Shown here: piece after piece, positions 50,968 to 59,125 of the stretch
Numbering within the stretch: position 1 is the first letter of the stretch
Layout of the letters: every line of letters begins with the position of its first letter
NCBI GenBank assembly: GCA_963732375.1
Contig: CAVSZE010000012.1
Span: 310,001 to 374,000, forward strand
DNA from: RPQJ01 sp963732375
GTDB lineage: Bacteria; Pseudomonadota; Gammaproteobacteria; Steroidobacterales; Steroidobacteraceae
Reading direction: 5' to 3'
Length of the DNA stretch: 64,000 nucleotides
Position numbers and translations under genes: made by a program
The notes under the pieces: model-generated
The model's database searches: none
The model's input: only the letters and a program-made list of their open reading frames with translations
What the model was told of the DNA's origin: nothing

Positions 50968-52038
50968 TCAGCCGACGGCGTTCAGTGCCTCGGCCAGGTC
51001 GGTTTCCAGGATACCGCCACGCAACACCGACGCGTTGAACCCGCGTTCGCTCAGGAGATATGCGGCTGCCGAGCTGCGCCGTCCGTTTTCGCAGCAGACC
51101 ACGTACGGAGTCGCCGGGTCCAGCGATTTCAACTTGAGCCGCACGAAGTAGAGCGGCACGTTCAGCGACTTCTCGAAGTGACAGTGTTCGTATTCACTGG
51201 GAAGACGGACGTCCAGCCAGCAGCCGCCACCGGCGACGAGTCGCCGCGCCTCGGTGTAGTCCACCCAACGCAGCATCGGCTCGTTCAGCAACTCGTTGAA
51301 GTCGTCCTTGCCGAGCCGCATCACGGCGCCTTCGGTGATCATCGTGACCGTTGCGTTACGCGTGGCTCCGGAGACCAGGGCCTCTTCGCCGAAGGTGTCT
51401 CCCATGCCGAGTTCGGCGAGCTTGATACCTTCGCGGTTCAATGGCGTCTCGCGGGTGACGGCGCATCGGCCGCTCACGACGACGTAGAAATAATCGCCCT
51501 CTGCACCCTGGCGGACGATGGTCTCCCCGGCCGCCACGGGCACGCGCTGCATCCGCATGAACACTGCCTGCAGGTTGGCCGGCGGGATGCGATGGAATGC
51601 CCGATTCTGCAGCAGCACGGTCATCCAGTCGCCGCCAGATGCCGCGGAGTTCAGGTCGCCAACTTCGTAGGTCCCGGTCTGGTCCCATGTGAGCAGCACG
51701 TCGAGCAGGTCGCTGTCGATCGACAGGTACTCGATGCGGTCGGAGGCAACCCGCGCCGTGCTGCGCCTGGGCAGGATCGGGGCGAGCGCGTGCCGCGCCT
51801 CGGGGGAACCGCCCGACACAGAGCCGACGATCTTGCCGTCCGTGAGAAGGTCGACGACGCCCGAGACCAGGTAGATCGTGCGCTTGTCGGCGTCGCCTTC
51901 CTTGAAAAGGATCCGGCCCTGGCCCAACTCGCGCAAGACAGTCTTGCGGGCAAGCGCGCGCACGTTCTCGTTCTTCAGGCCGTCCAGCGGCGAGAAGGAA
52001 CGCAGCAGCTTGAGTTCAAGCGTCGGGGTCTCGATCAT
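50968..52038 (-). CDS. Protein with two cyclic-nucleotide-binding domains and a C-terminal rhodanese domain
   Basis: A 356-residue regulatory-looking protein of unknown role. Residues about 10-130 form a divergent cNMP-binding-like domain (FSPLDGLKNENVRALARK, GRILFKEGDADKRTIYLVSG), 145-260 a clearer one (VAAGETIVRQGAEGDYFYVVVSGRCAV, then GDTFGEEALVSGATRNATVTM), and 265-356 a rhodanese domain with active-site C316 in the loop CCENGRRS. There is no DNA-binding or membrane segment. ATG 52038 has GGAAAAG upstream. Convergent with pilZ, 20 bases apart. It may link cyclic nucleotide levels to sulfur transfer, but partners are not visible. Confidence 0.85.
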   Translation of the reverse strand: MIETPTLELKLLRSFSPLDGLKNENVRALARKTVLRELGQGRILFKEGDADKRTIYLVSGVVDLLTDGKIVGSVSGGSPEARHALAPILPRRSTARVASDRIEYLSIDSDLLDVLLTWDQTGTYEVGDLNSAASGGDWMTVLLQNRAFHRIPPANLQAVFMRMQRVPVAAGETIVRQGAEGDYFYVVVSGRCAVTRETPLNREGIKLAELGMGDTFGEEALVSGATRNATVTMITEGAVMRLGKDDFNELLNEPMLRWVDYTEARRLVAGGGCWLDVRLPSEYEHCHFEKSLNVPLYFVRLKLKSLDPATPYVVCCENGRRSSAAAYLLSERGFNASVLRGGILETDLAEALNAVG

Positions 52039-52131
52039 CTTTTCCGTTCGTGCCGTATTGGCCCAGGCGTCTGGCGCGCATCCCTGATGGCAGCGAATCC
52101 TACCATAGCCGTGTCTGCCGGGGCCTGTCGT

Positions 52132-52890
52132 TCAGGCAGCGACGCTCTGCCGGCGCGTGGTCACGCGAAAGTCGCAGATGAGCGGCCGGTGATCCGAGAA
52201 CGTGACGTCGGCAACGGAGAACGAATCGACGGTGATGTCGCGCGAGTGAAGTATGAAGTCGAGTTCCATCCGCGGCTTGCGTGCCGGGTAGGACGGGATG
52301 CGATCGCGATTCGCGCTCCTGAGTCCCGCCGCTTCGATGAACAACGCCATCTCGTGCTCGCCCCAGAAAGTGTTGAAGTCGCCGGCCACGATGACTGGCT
52401 TCTTCGACGCGCGCACGAGTTCGAACAGGTTGCGTAACTGGCTTTGCCGATGCCGGAACTTGAGCGACAGGTGCACGAGAAAGACGCAGATGTCGTCAAG
52501 TTCGAGCTCGATGATCAACCGCTTGATGCCGGTGTCGAAATAATGGAAACGCTCACCCTCGACGCGGGGCGCGGCCAGGAAGGCGTTTGCCTGCTTGTTG
52601 ACGATCGGCACCAGCTTATTGAGCGAGTTGGTCCCGTACTTGCACTGGTAGATCGAGTAGTGGCCCAGCGACTCCGCGATCGCGTGGGCCTGGTTGATCC
52701 GCCCGGTGCGGATCGAGCCGGTGTCCACTTCTATCAGCCCGACGATGTCGGGGTCGGACGACTTTATGAAGCGCGTGATGCCTTCCAGGACGCGCGGATT
52801 GTTGCGCAGGTATCCGGCACCCGGCACCGGCAGGTGGAAGGCCGCGCCCGTGCCGGTCGCGTAGCGGATGTTGTAGAGGAGGAAACGCAT
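52132..52890 (-). CDS. Endonuclease/exonuclease/phosphatase family protein
   Basis: A 252-residue metal-dependent phosphoesterase-fold protein. The family motifs appear in order: LLYNIRYATG at the start, GLIEVDTG, the catalytic-type His in VHLSLKFR, GDFNTFWGE, ELDFILHS and the C-terminal SDHRPLICDF. Members cleave nucleic acids, phospholipids or inositol phosphates; the substrate here is unknown. No signal peptide is evident, so it is probably cytoplasmic. AAGGA precedes the ATG. It is divergent from the TIR-like gene. Confidence 0.85.
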   Translation of the reverse strand: MRFLLYNIRYATGTGAAFHLPVPGAGYLRNNPRVLEGITRFIKSSDPDIVGLIEVDTGSIRTGRINQAHAIAESLGHYSIYQCKYGTNSLNKLVPIVNKQANAFLAAPRVEGERFHYFDTGIKRLIIELELDDICVFLVHLSLKFRHRQSQLRNLFELVRASKKPVIVAGDFNTFWGEHEMALFIEAAGLRSANRDRIPSYPARKPRMELDFILHSRDITVDSFSVADVTFSDHRPLICDFRVTTRRQSVAA

Positions 52891-52996
52891 GGATCCTTTG
52901 ATCTTGTGATCTTATCGGGCAGAAGGCTGGTCCGGAGACGGAGCAGGTGGGCTAGACTAGGCAGCGAACACAGGCTACACCCAGGACGGAGCTACA

Positions 52997-53458
52997 TTGA
53001 GCAGCGTATCGCAGAAAAACCCGATCCGGCTCTTCGTTTGCCATGTCTGGCTCGAGGATGACGACTACCACCGCGTATTCGAATACCTGGAGAGCACGGA
53101 CAATTTCTTCTACCTGAACACGAGCACGCCCGACAAGCGTCCGTCTGGAGACAAGGAGGTTCTCCGCGACGACCTTCGCAGGCAGATCACCGAAGCGGAA
53201 CTGGTGATCGTCGCCGCGTCGGTCTACCGTCGCCATACGGATTGGATCGAATTCCAGCTGAACTGCGCAAAGGCATTCGACAAGCCGATCGTGGTGCTAG
53301 AGCCGTTCGGCTCGCACGATACGATCGCGCCGGCGGTGATGGAACTGGGGGACGAGGTCGTGCCCTGGGACAAGCGGCAAATCGTGGACGCGATCAAGCG
53401 CCAGGCACGTCACGAAGAAACTACCCGCTTCGACGTGATTGAATTCAAGCTCGACTGA
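52997..53458 (+). CDS. Stand-alone TIR-like (MTH538/DUF1863, ThsB-type) protein
   Basis: A 153-residue single-domain protein of the TIR-like family that includes Thoeris ThsB. It shows the alternating strand and helix layout: RLFVCHVWLEDDDYHRVFEYLE, FYLNTSTPD, LRRQITEAELVIVAASVYRRHTDWIEFQLNCA, FDKPIVVLEPFG and VVPWDKRQIVDAI. The conserved W-I-EF-L-A block is intact. TTG 52997 is the only good start and has GGACGGAG upstream. No ThsA (SLOG/NADase) gene is nearby, so a defence role is possible but unproven. Confidence 0.8.
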   Translation: MSSVSQKNPIRLFVCHVWLEDDDYHRVFEYLESTDNFFYLNTSTPDKRPSGDKEVLRDDLRRQITEAELVIVAASVYRRHTDWIEFQLNCAKAFDKPIVVLEPFGSHDTIAPAVMELGDEVVPWDKRQIVDAIKRQARHEETTRFDVIEFKLD

Positions 53459-53471
53459 GAAACGGCCCGGC

Positions 53472-53789
53472 TTATTCGTCGCCGACGAGTCGCAACTGGC
53501 GCTGCGGGTTCGTGGCGGGTTCACGCTGGCTGACTGCCGACAGCGTCAGGTAAAGGTCGAGCACCTGGGCCGCGCAGGTGGCGGCCTCCAGGTCGGACAT
53601 CTTGCGCACCGTCGCCCCAACCCGCCCCAGCCCGCCGGTCGCAGGCTCCGTGCTGAGAGAGCGCATCAGTTCCTGGTAGCGCTCCGCGGCGTCCACCGGG
53701 AGCCTGCCGGAATCAATGTCACTCAGGTGTCGCAGCGATGCTTCGCACAGCCGCTGCTTGACCGGTCCCGCGCCGATGAGCTGCAGCAC
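53472..53789 (-). CDS. Hypothetical protein
   Basis: No family recognised. The GTG-started form has 105 residues, mostly helical and charged, with no membrane segment (QLIGAGPVKQRLCEASLRHL, VRKMSDLEAATCAAQVLDLYLTL). The frame stays open for 18 more codons upstream to a CTG at 53843 (LWTTPDLEARNRSHLRAA), just below a good promoter, before an in-frame TAA. The true N-terminus may therefore be longer or use a rare start. It converges on the TIR-like gene with a 13-base gap. Confidence 0.5.
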   Translation of the reverse strand: MLQLIGAGPVKQRLCEASLRHLSDIDSGRLPVDAAERYQELMRSLSTEPATGGLGRVGATVRKMSDLEAATCAAQVLDLYLTLSAVSQREPATNPQRQLRLVGDE

Positions 53790-54005
53790 TGCAGCGCGCA
53801 GATGCGAACGGTTTCTTGCTTCGAGGTCTGGAGTTGTCCACAGTAAATATCTTTAATAAATAATAAGTTACAGCTATTTATTGATGTCAAGTCTCAAAAT
53901 AAACGCGCGCGAAAACCTCTCACTGGTCGCCACGGTCGGAATATACGCCGCAGGATCGCAAACACAAATGGTCAATCGACGCAGTCGCCCGCAGCTCTTT
54001 GAGCC
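53790..54005. other. AT-rich intergenic region
   Basis: This 216-base gap holds a strongly AT-rich block (about 53840-53905) carrying a minus-strand promoter and inverted repeat, listed separately. The remainder, up to the AraC stop, shows no gene, hairpin or recognisable site. Confidence 0.5.
53852..53890 (-). promoter_or_regulatory. Promoter with overlapping inverted repeat for the 53472-53789 orphan
   Basis: On the minus strand a perfect TTGACA (53890-53885) is followed 19 bases later by TATTAT (53865-53860). A perfect inverted repeat AATAAATA (53855-53862) / TATTTATT (53875-53882) with a 12-base spacer overlaps the promoter and could be an operator. Words AATATCT and TAAGTTA are shared, in the same order, with the AT-rich island at 29.9 kb. 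Confidence 0.55.
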
Positions 54006-54875
54006 TCAGGCCACATGCGAGCAATTGACGCGGTACTGAGCGGGCGTCGTGGAGTGGGCCGTCCGGAAACACGCCGTCAGGTGGCTCTGCGAACTGAAGC
54101 CGGACTCCTCGGCGATACGCGAGATGGGCAGACTCGACTGCGTGAGAAGCTTGCGCGCGAGATCCAGCCTGGTTGCGAGCACATAGCGATGAGGCGGCAC
54201 GCCCATCGCACTGCGAAAAATGCGGCAGAAATGCGCCTGGCTCACGTCCGCACGCGCAGCCAGGCTGGATACCGACAGGTGGCCAGCCGGGTTGTCGTGA
54301 ACGAAATTCAGGACCGCTTGCAGTCTTGAAAAATGAACGTGGCGTGGATTGATGCCGCGGGAACCTGGGGTCGTAAGCGTGCGGAAGACCTGCTCGAGCA
54401 TTACGCCCGTCAACCGTTCCATGAAGCCTTCGTCGGCGCCCGGACCCTTCTGCAGTTCGCCCAGGAGCTGCTGCGCTGCGGCCCCCACCAGCGGGTCGCT
54501 GAAAGACATCGGTGCGTCTCGCGACTGCGTCAATAGCTCGAGGCTTTGCATGCCGCTACCGCCGCCTTCCAGAAAGTAAATGACCGCAAAGTCGACGGTG
54601 CCCGAATAGTGCCAGTGGGTCGGTACCCCCTTCGGAATCAACAGGGATTGCGATGGCAGATTCATGCTGCGCCAGTTGTCCGGCTCACCCTCCCGGACAG
54701 GGCTGCCGCCGAACTGGATCACGAGGCCCGTGGCGCCGAGCCCCGAGACCGTGCGATCAATCGCCTGGTAGAGATAACGTTCGACAAAAACTGGGGTCGA
54801 ACCACCTATGCGCCCGGCGACGATAGGCTGGTGGCCGAGTTCCTTGCGCACTTTCAACCAGGCTGGCAAAGCCAC
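54006..54875 (-). CDS. AraC-family transcriptional regulator
   Basis: A 289-residue regulator with an N-terminal ligand-binding domain of the cupin type (about 1-170; LIPKGVPTHWHYSGTVDFAVIYFLEG) and two C-terminal AraC helix-turn-helix motifs (LSVSSLAARADVSQAHFCRIFRSAMGVPPHRYV and ISRIAEESGFSSQSHLTACFRTAHSTTPAQYR). GTG 54875 is preferred to the GTG at 54881 because a perfect AGGAGG sits five bases before it and would overlap the other. It is divergent from the acyl-CoA catabolic cluster and is its probable regulator. The effector is unknown. Confidence 0.88.
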   Translation of the reverse strand: MALPAWLKVRKELGHQPIVAGRIGGSTPVFVERYLYQAIDRTVSGLGATGLVIQFGGSPVREGEPDNWRSMNLPSQSLLIPKGVPTHWHYSGTVDFAVIYFLEGGGSGMQSLELLTQSRDAPMSFSDPLVGAAAQQLLGELQKGPGADEGFMERLTGVMLEQVFRTLTTPGSRGINPRHVHFSRLQAVLNFVHDNPAGHLSVSSLAARADVSQAHFCRIFRSAMGVPPHRYVLATRLDLARKLLTQSSLPISRIAEESGFSSQSHLTACFRTAHSTTPAQYRVNCSHVA

Positions 54876-54899
54876 GCGCACCTCCTGTGGGCCGGATGA

Positions 54900-54919
54900 G
54901 TATTTTCTGACAAAAATAC
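54900..54919. promoter_or_regulatory. Inverted repeat between the AraC gene and the acyl-CoA cluster
   Basis: GTATTTT (54900-54906) and AAAATAC (54913-54919) form a perfect seven-base inverted repeat with a six-base spacer, in the 120 bases between the divergent genes. It is AT-rich against a GC-rich background and well placed to control either promoter. AraC proteins often prefer direct repeats, so a different regulator is also possible. Confidence 0.45.
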
Positions 54920-54995
54920 GCGTGTTCCCTGAAAGGCGCCACCCCCCAAGATGGCCACAATCAGAAGCTGAATTAACAATGCGGGGACTGCAATC

Positions 54996-56279
54996 ATGAT
55001 CACCCTGAAATCGACGCTGACGCTGCCTGCTGCGGGGCTATCGGGTTTTGAGCCCCCGATGTCCGAGGAGGAGGCTGCGGTGCAAGGGGTCCTCCACCGG
55101 TTTGCCAGGGACGTGATGCGGCCGCTGGGCGCCGAACTGGACAAGATGACGGCCGAGGAGGTCATTGCCCCAGGCTCGCCCTATTACAGCGTGTTCACGG
55201 AGTTTGCGAAGCTCGGACTCGACCCGTCCATGCTGGCGGACCTGCCGTCGGATGTCGCCATCCGGATGGAGTCGCTGATCGGCGAGGAACAGGGCTGGGG
55301 CGACGCGGGTCTTGCCGTAACGCTGGGCGTTGCCGGCTTCCCGCGGGAGATGGCAGTGACGGTAGGCAACCAGGAACTTGCAGACCTCTGCACCGGTCGC
55401 ATCGGCTGCTGGATGATTACGCACCCCGACAAGGGCAGCGACGTGCAGATCTTCGACATGGCGCGCGAGTGGGCCCCGGGCCAGCAGGGCAACAAGGGAA
55501 ACATGTGGGGCCGGTTGCAGGGCGACGAGATCGTGATCAACGGCCAGTGCTCGGCCTGGGTCTCGAATGGGGCCGTGGCCCAGGTGGCGCTCGGTTACAT
55601 CGGCGCCGAATATGACGGCGGTTTCTTCGACAGCGATGGGCGTCCGCACGGCATGGCCGTGATCATTCCGCTCGACCTGCCGGGCGTCTCCAAAGGCAAG
55701 CCGCTCGACAAGATCGGCCAGCGCTCACTCCCGCAGGGTGAGATCTACTTCGACAACGTCAGGATTCCGAAGCGCTTCGCCATAGCCCTGAAGGACGAGT
55801 ACTACGGCAACGTGGCCTCAGTCTGGTCATTCGCAGGCACACTGATGGCGCAGGTGTTCACCGGCGTCGCGCGAGCGGCGTTCGAGCTGGCGCTGCAGTA
55901 CTGCCATGAGCGCAAGCAGGGGGGCAAGCTGCTGATCGACCACCAACTGACGCGTTATCGTCTCGGTGACATGCTGCGCCGGGTGGAGGTCTGTCGCTCG
56001 GTGGCGCGGCGCTCGCTCACGTTCGCAAGAACCTCGCCCCTGACCCACCCGTACGTCACTGCGGCCGCAAAGGTCACGGTCACGCAGGAAGCCATGAAGG
56101 TGGTGGACGAAGCTTTCCAGCTGTTCGGCGGCACCGCGACCTCGCGCGAGTACCCGATCGAGCGGTTGTACCGTGACACGCGCGTGGCGCTGATCGAGGA
56201 CGGCGAGAATTACGTGCTGACCATGCGGCTCGGGCTTCTGGCACAGCAGCTCTACGCCGAGGGCTGGTCGCAGAACTGA
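54996..56279 (+). CDS. Acyl-CoA dehydrogenase family protein
   Basis: FAD enzyme expected to introduce a 2,3 double bond in an acyl-CoA. The 427-residue protein has the N-terminal helical domain, a middle beta domain (MITHPDKGSDVQ, then NGQCSAWVSNGAVAQVALGYIG) and the C-terminal four-helix domain with RRSLTFARTS and AFQLFGGTATSREYPIERLYRDTRVALIEDG. The position of the usual YEGT catalytic-base motif reads E401-D402-G403-E404, so the base may be shifted or be Asp. First gene of a six-gene forward run after the AraC regulator; substrate unknown. Confidence 0.87.
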   Translation: MITLKSTLTLPAAGLSGFEPPMSEEEAAVQGVLHRFARDVMRPLGAELDKMTAEEVIAPGSPYYSVFTEFAKLGLDPSMLADLPSDVAIRMESLIGEEQGWGDAGLAVTLGVAGFPREMAVTVGNQELADLCTGRIGCWMITHPDKGSDVQIFDMAREWAPGQQGNKGNMWGRLQGDEIVINGQCSAWVSNGAVAQVALGYIGAEYDGGFFDSDGRPHGMAVIIPLDLPGVSKGKPLDKIGQRSLPQGEIYFDNVRIPKRFAIALKDEYYGNVASVWSFAGTLMAQVFTGVARAAFELALQYCHERKQGGKLLIDHQLTRYRLGDMLRRVEVCRSVARRSLTFARTSPLTHPYVTAAAKVTVTQEAMKVVDEAFQLFGGTATSREYPIERLYRDTRVALIEDGENYVLTMRLGLLAQQLYAEGWSQN

Positions 56280-56318
56280 CGAACCGACCGAAATACGACC
56301 TGACTGCACGCATCAACG

Positions 56319-56337
56319 AGGCCCGCTCACCGGGCCT
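56319..56337 (+). terminator. Weak hairpin after the acyl-CoA dehydrogenase gene
   Basis: AGGCCCG (56319-56325) and CGGGCCT (56331-56337) pair around a five-base loop. Only two T follow, so it is more likely a partial attenuator or mRNA-stabilising stem within the operon than a full terminator. Confidence 0.35.
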
Positions 56338-56362
56338 TCAACGAATCACGAGGAGAAATCGA

Positions 56363-57496
56363 GTGGCTAAGTACCCCGTCGTCGTCTACGGAGCCAGTGG
56401 TTACACCGGCATGCTGATCATGGACTGGCTGATCGACCAGCAGATCCCGTTCACCGCCGTGGCCCGGAGCGCAAAGCGCGTGAGGGAAATGATGGCCGAG
56501 CGCGTGGTGCGCCTCGAGTCGGCCACCTATGAAGTCGTCGAGGCCGAGCACACGGTCGCGTCGCTCACCAAGGTGTTCAAGGGCGCCAAAGTGGTCTGCA
56601 ACACGGTGGGACCCTTCGTCAATTTCGGGCTGACCACGGTGGAAGCCGCGCTGAAAGCCGGCTGCCATCACATCGACACGACCGGCGAGCAGGGCTACAT
56701 GCGCGCCGTGCGCGAGCAGTTCGGTGAGCAGTACGCACAGGCCGGCCTGCTGGTGTCGCCATCGATCGCCTACATGTACACGTTCGCGGAAATCGCCGCG
56801 CAACTCGCGCTCGAAACGCCCGGGGTGGACGTGCTGGAGACCGCGACGCTGTGTCGCGGCCCGCGTGGCGGGGCCTCGGGAGTGACGGTAGGTTCCACGG
56901 CATCGATCTTCGAGCTGTACCGCTCCGAATCCTGTTACCTGTGGGAAAAGAAGCTGCTCCCGCACCCGGTCGGCACTTCCGTGAATGCCGTCGACCCCAG
57001 CTTCGTGCAGCCGGTGTTCACGCTGCCCTGGGGTGGCACTTCACTGCCGATCTACTTCGAGCATGACGGCCGGGTGCGCAGTTGCAGTTCCTACGTCGGC
57101 TTCTACGACAACAACGTCATGCAGATGGTGCATGCGCTGGGCCAGAAGTGGGAAGCGGAATACAAGGACCTGCCGAAGGAGCACCAGGATGCGGTCATCA
57201 AGCAGATCGTGGATTCTACCACCCCGTCCATGCCGCCCCGCGAACGGACAAGCGTAGCGCGCACCGTTGACTTTGCCATCGGCCGTGGCCAGCTCGCAGC
57301 GGTCCGCGCCACGGTACACGGCATCACTCCGTACATCTCCACCGGCGCTGTCCAGGTCGCTGCAGTGATGAAGCTGCTCGACGGCGACACGAACAAGGTC
57401 GGTTTTGCATCGGCCTGCCAGGCATTCGGCCATCGTTACATACTGGGTTTCCTGGAGCAGCGCGGACTGGCACGTGCAACTGTAACCGAGCTCTGA
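56363..57496 (+). CDS. Saccharopine-dehydrogenase-like NAD(P)-binding protein (DUF5938 type)
   Basis: A 377-residue oxidoreductase-like protein with a Rossmann motif at the start (VVVYGASGYTGMLI, 7-20) and the saccharopine dehydrogenase-like NTVGPFVNFG and CHHIDTTGEQGYM segments. Such proteins include trans-acting enoyl reductases; here it may reduce or isomerise a pathway intermediate, but the reaction is not established. GTG 56363 is preceded by AGGAG. It lies between the acyl-CoA dehydrogenase and the ligase, with gaps of 83 and 36 bases. Confidence 0.75.
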   Translation: MAKYPVVVYGASGYTGMLIMDWLIDQQIPFTAVARSAKRVREMMAERVVRLESATYEVVEAEHTVASLTKVFKGAKVVCNTVGPFVNFGLTTVEAALKAGCHHIDTTGEQGYMRAVREQFGEQYAQAGLLVSPSIAYMYTFAEIAAQLALETPGVDVLETATLCRGPRGGASGVTVGSTASIFELYRSESCYLWEKKLLPHPVGTSVNAVDPSFVQPVFTLPWGGTSLPIYFEHDGRVRSCSSYVGFYDNNVMQMVHALGQKWEAEYKDLPKEHQDAVIKQIVDSTTPSMPPRERTSVARTVDFAIGRGQLAAVRATVHGITPYISTGAVQVAAVMKLLDGDTNKVGFASACQAFGHRYILGFLEQRGLARATVTEL

Positions 57497-57532
57497 CGAG
57501 CCGTCGCGGCCACCTGACGCGGGAGAACCGGC

Positions 57533-59101
57533 ATGGCGATGATTGACTTCTTCGACCGCGGCTGGCGCAGCAACCCGACCGGAATCGCGTACATCCAGGA
57601 CGACCGCGAGTACTCGTTCAACGAGGTGGGCGAGCTCTCGTGCCGCATCGCCAACGGGCTGCTCGCGCTTGGACTCCCCAAGGAGACCAAGGGCGCGGTC
57701 TGGGCAACCAACGACGTCATGGCCTGGACCTGCACGCTGGGACTCTGGCGCGCCAACATGTGCTGGATTCCGGTCGGGGCCCGCAACCCGCCCGAAGAAA
57801 ACCACTACGTGCTGGAGGCGTTCGACTGCGAAGTGTTGTTCTTCCAGAAGTACTTCGCGCCGTTGGTCGCGGAGCTGAAGCCGCGGCTGCCGAAGATCCG
57901 GCTCTGGATCTGCATCGACGACGACCTGCCCGATTTTCCGGAAGCGCAGTCGCTCGAGGGCTGGGTCGCCAGCCAGCCCTCGACGCGTCCCGAGGTGCCG
58001 GTCGATCTCGACGACGTCGTGATGCTGTCGGCCACCGGTGGCACAACCGGCATGCCGAAAGGCGTGATGAACACGCACCGCAGCGCCCAGACCTTCTGCG
58101 CCCATTTCATGATCGGCTGTCACTACGAGTCCGAAGACCGGCCGGTCAATCTCGCCGCGGCGCCGATGACACACACGGCAGGCCTGCTGTCCGTGCCCTG
58201 CACGGCGCGGGGCGGCACGGTGGTAGTGGTCACGAAGCCGGATCCGGCGCTGATGCTCGCCGCCATCCCGAAATACCGGGTCACGGAGTTGTTCCTGCCG
58301 CCGACCGTGATCTATCGGCTGCTGGACGTTCCGGACCTGGGCAAGAAGGTCGATTTCTCGTCGCTCAAGTACCTGATGTACGGCGCGGCACCGATGTCGG
58401 TCGATAAGCTCAAGCAGGCGGTCGAGGTGATCGGACCGGTGCTGATGGGCGGCTATGGCCAGACCGAAGCGCCGGCGTCCATCGCGTACCTGCCGCCCGA
58501 TGAGCACCTCGTGGGCGGGAAACTCGCGTCGGATGAGCGGTTGTCATCGGTCGGGCGTCCCAATCCGCTGGTGCGGGTCGAAATCATGAACGACGCCAAC
58601 GAAATCCTGCCCCAGGGCGGGACGGGCGAGATCTGCGTGCGCGGCGACCTCGTCATGAAGGGCTACTACAAGGCGCCGGAAAAGACCGCCGAGACCATCG
58701 TCAACGGCTGGCTGCACACCGGAGACGTTGGGCACATCGACGCCGAAGGCTACCTGCACATTACCGACCGCAAGAAGGACATGATCATTTCCGGTGGCTT
58801 CAACGTATACCCGAGCGAAGTAGAGCAGGTGATCTGGGGCCACCCGGCGGTGCAGGACTGCGCCGTCATCGGGGTTCCGGACGAACAATGGGGCGAGGCC
58901 GTCAAGGCGGTCGTCGAACTGAACACCGGCCAACTGGCCAGTGCCGAGGAGATCATCAAGCTATGCAAGGACAAGCTCGGCTCTGTCAAGGCTCCCAAGT
59001 CAGTCGATTTCGTCGCTTCGTTGCCGCGAAGTCCGGTCGGCAAGGTGCTGAAGAAGGACCTGCGTGCGCAGTACTGGCAGGACGCCACTCGTAACATCTG
59101 A
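57533..59101 (+). CDS. AMP-dependent acyl-CoA ligase
   Basis: Activates a carboxylic acid to its CoA thioester through an acyl-AMP. The 522 residues show the P-loop SATGGTTGMPKGVMNTH, GGYGQTEAP, the hinge region LHTGDVGHIDAEGYLHITDRKKDMIISGG and the C-terminal adenylation lysine in SPVGKVLKKDLR. It probably starts the catabolic pathway of this cluster. The sequence alone does not distinguish fatty, aromatic or cyclic acids. Confidence 0.92.
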   Translation: MAMIDFFDRGWRSNPTGIAYIQDDREYSFNEVGELSCRIANGLLALGLPKETKGAVWATNDVMAWTCTLGLWRANMCWIPVGARNPPEENHYVLEAFDCEVLFFQKYFAPLVAELKPRLPKIRLWICIDDDLPDFPEAQSLEGWVASQPSTRPEVPVDLDDVVMLSATGGTTGMPKGVMNTHRSAQTFCAHFMIGCHYESEDRPVNLAAAPMTHTAGLLSVPCTARGGTVVVVTKPDPALMLAAIPKYRVTELFLPPTVIYRLLDVPDLGKKVDFSSLKYLMYGAAPMSVDKLKQAVEVIGPVLMGGYGQTEAPASIAYLPPDEHLVGGKLASDERLSSVGRPNPLVRVEIMNDANEILPQGGTGEICVRGDLVMKGYYKAPEKTAETIVNGWLHTGDVGHIDAEGYLHITDRKKDMIISGGFNVYPSEVEQVIWGHPAVQDCAVIGVPDEQWGEAVKAVVELNTGQLASAEEIIKLCKDKLGSVKAPKSVDFVASLPRSPVGKVLKKDLRAQYWQDATRNI

Positions 59102-59125
59102 GCGGACATACCAGGGGCAATTTTC

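Noticed and set aside
52997..53458. Complete Thoeris system
   Set aside because: Only the TIR-like component is present; no SLOG/NADase ThsA gene is within the window.
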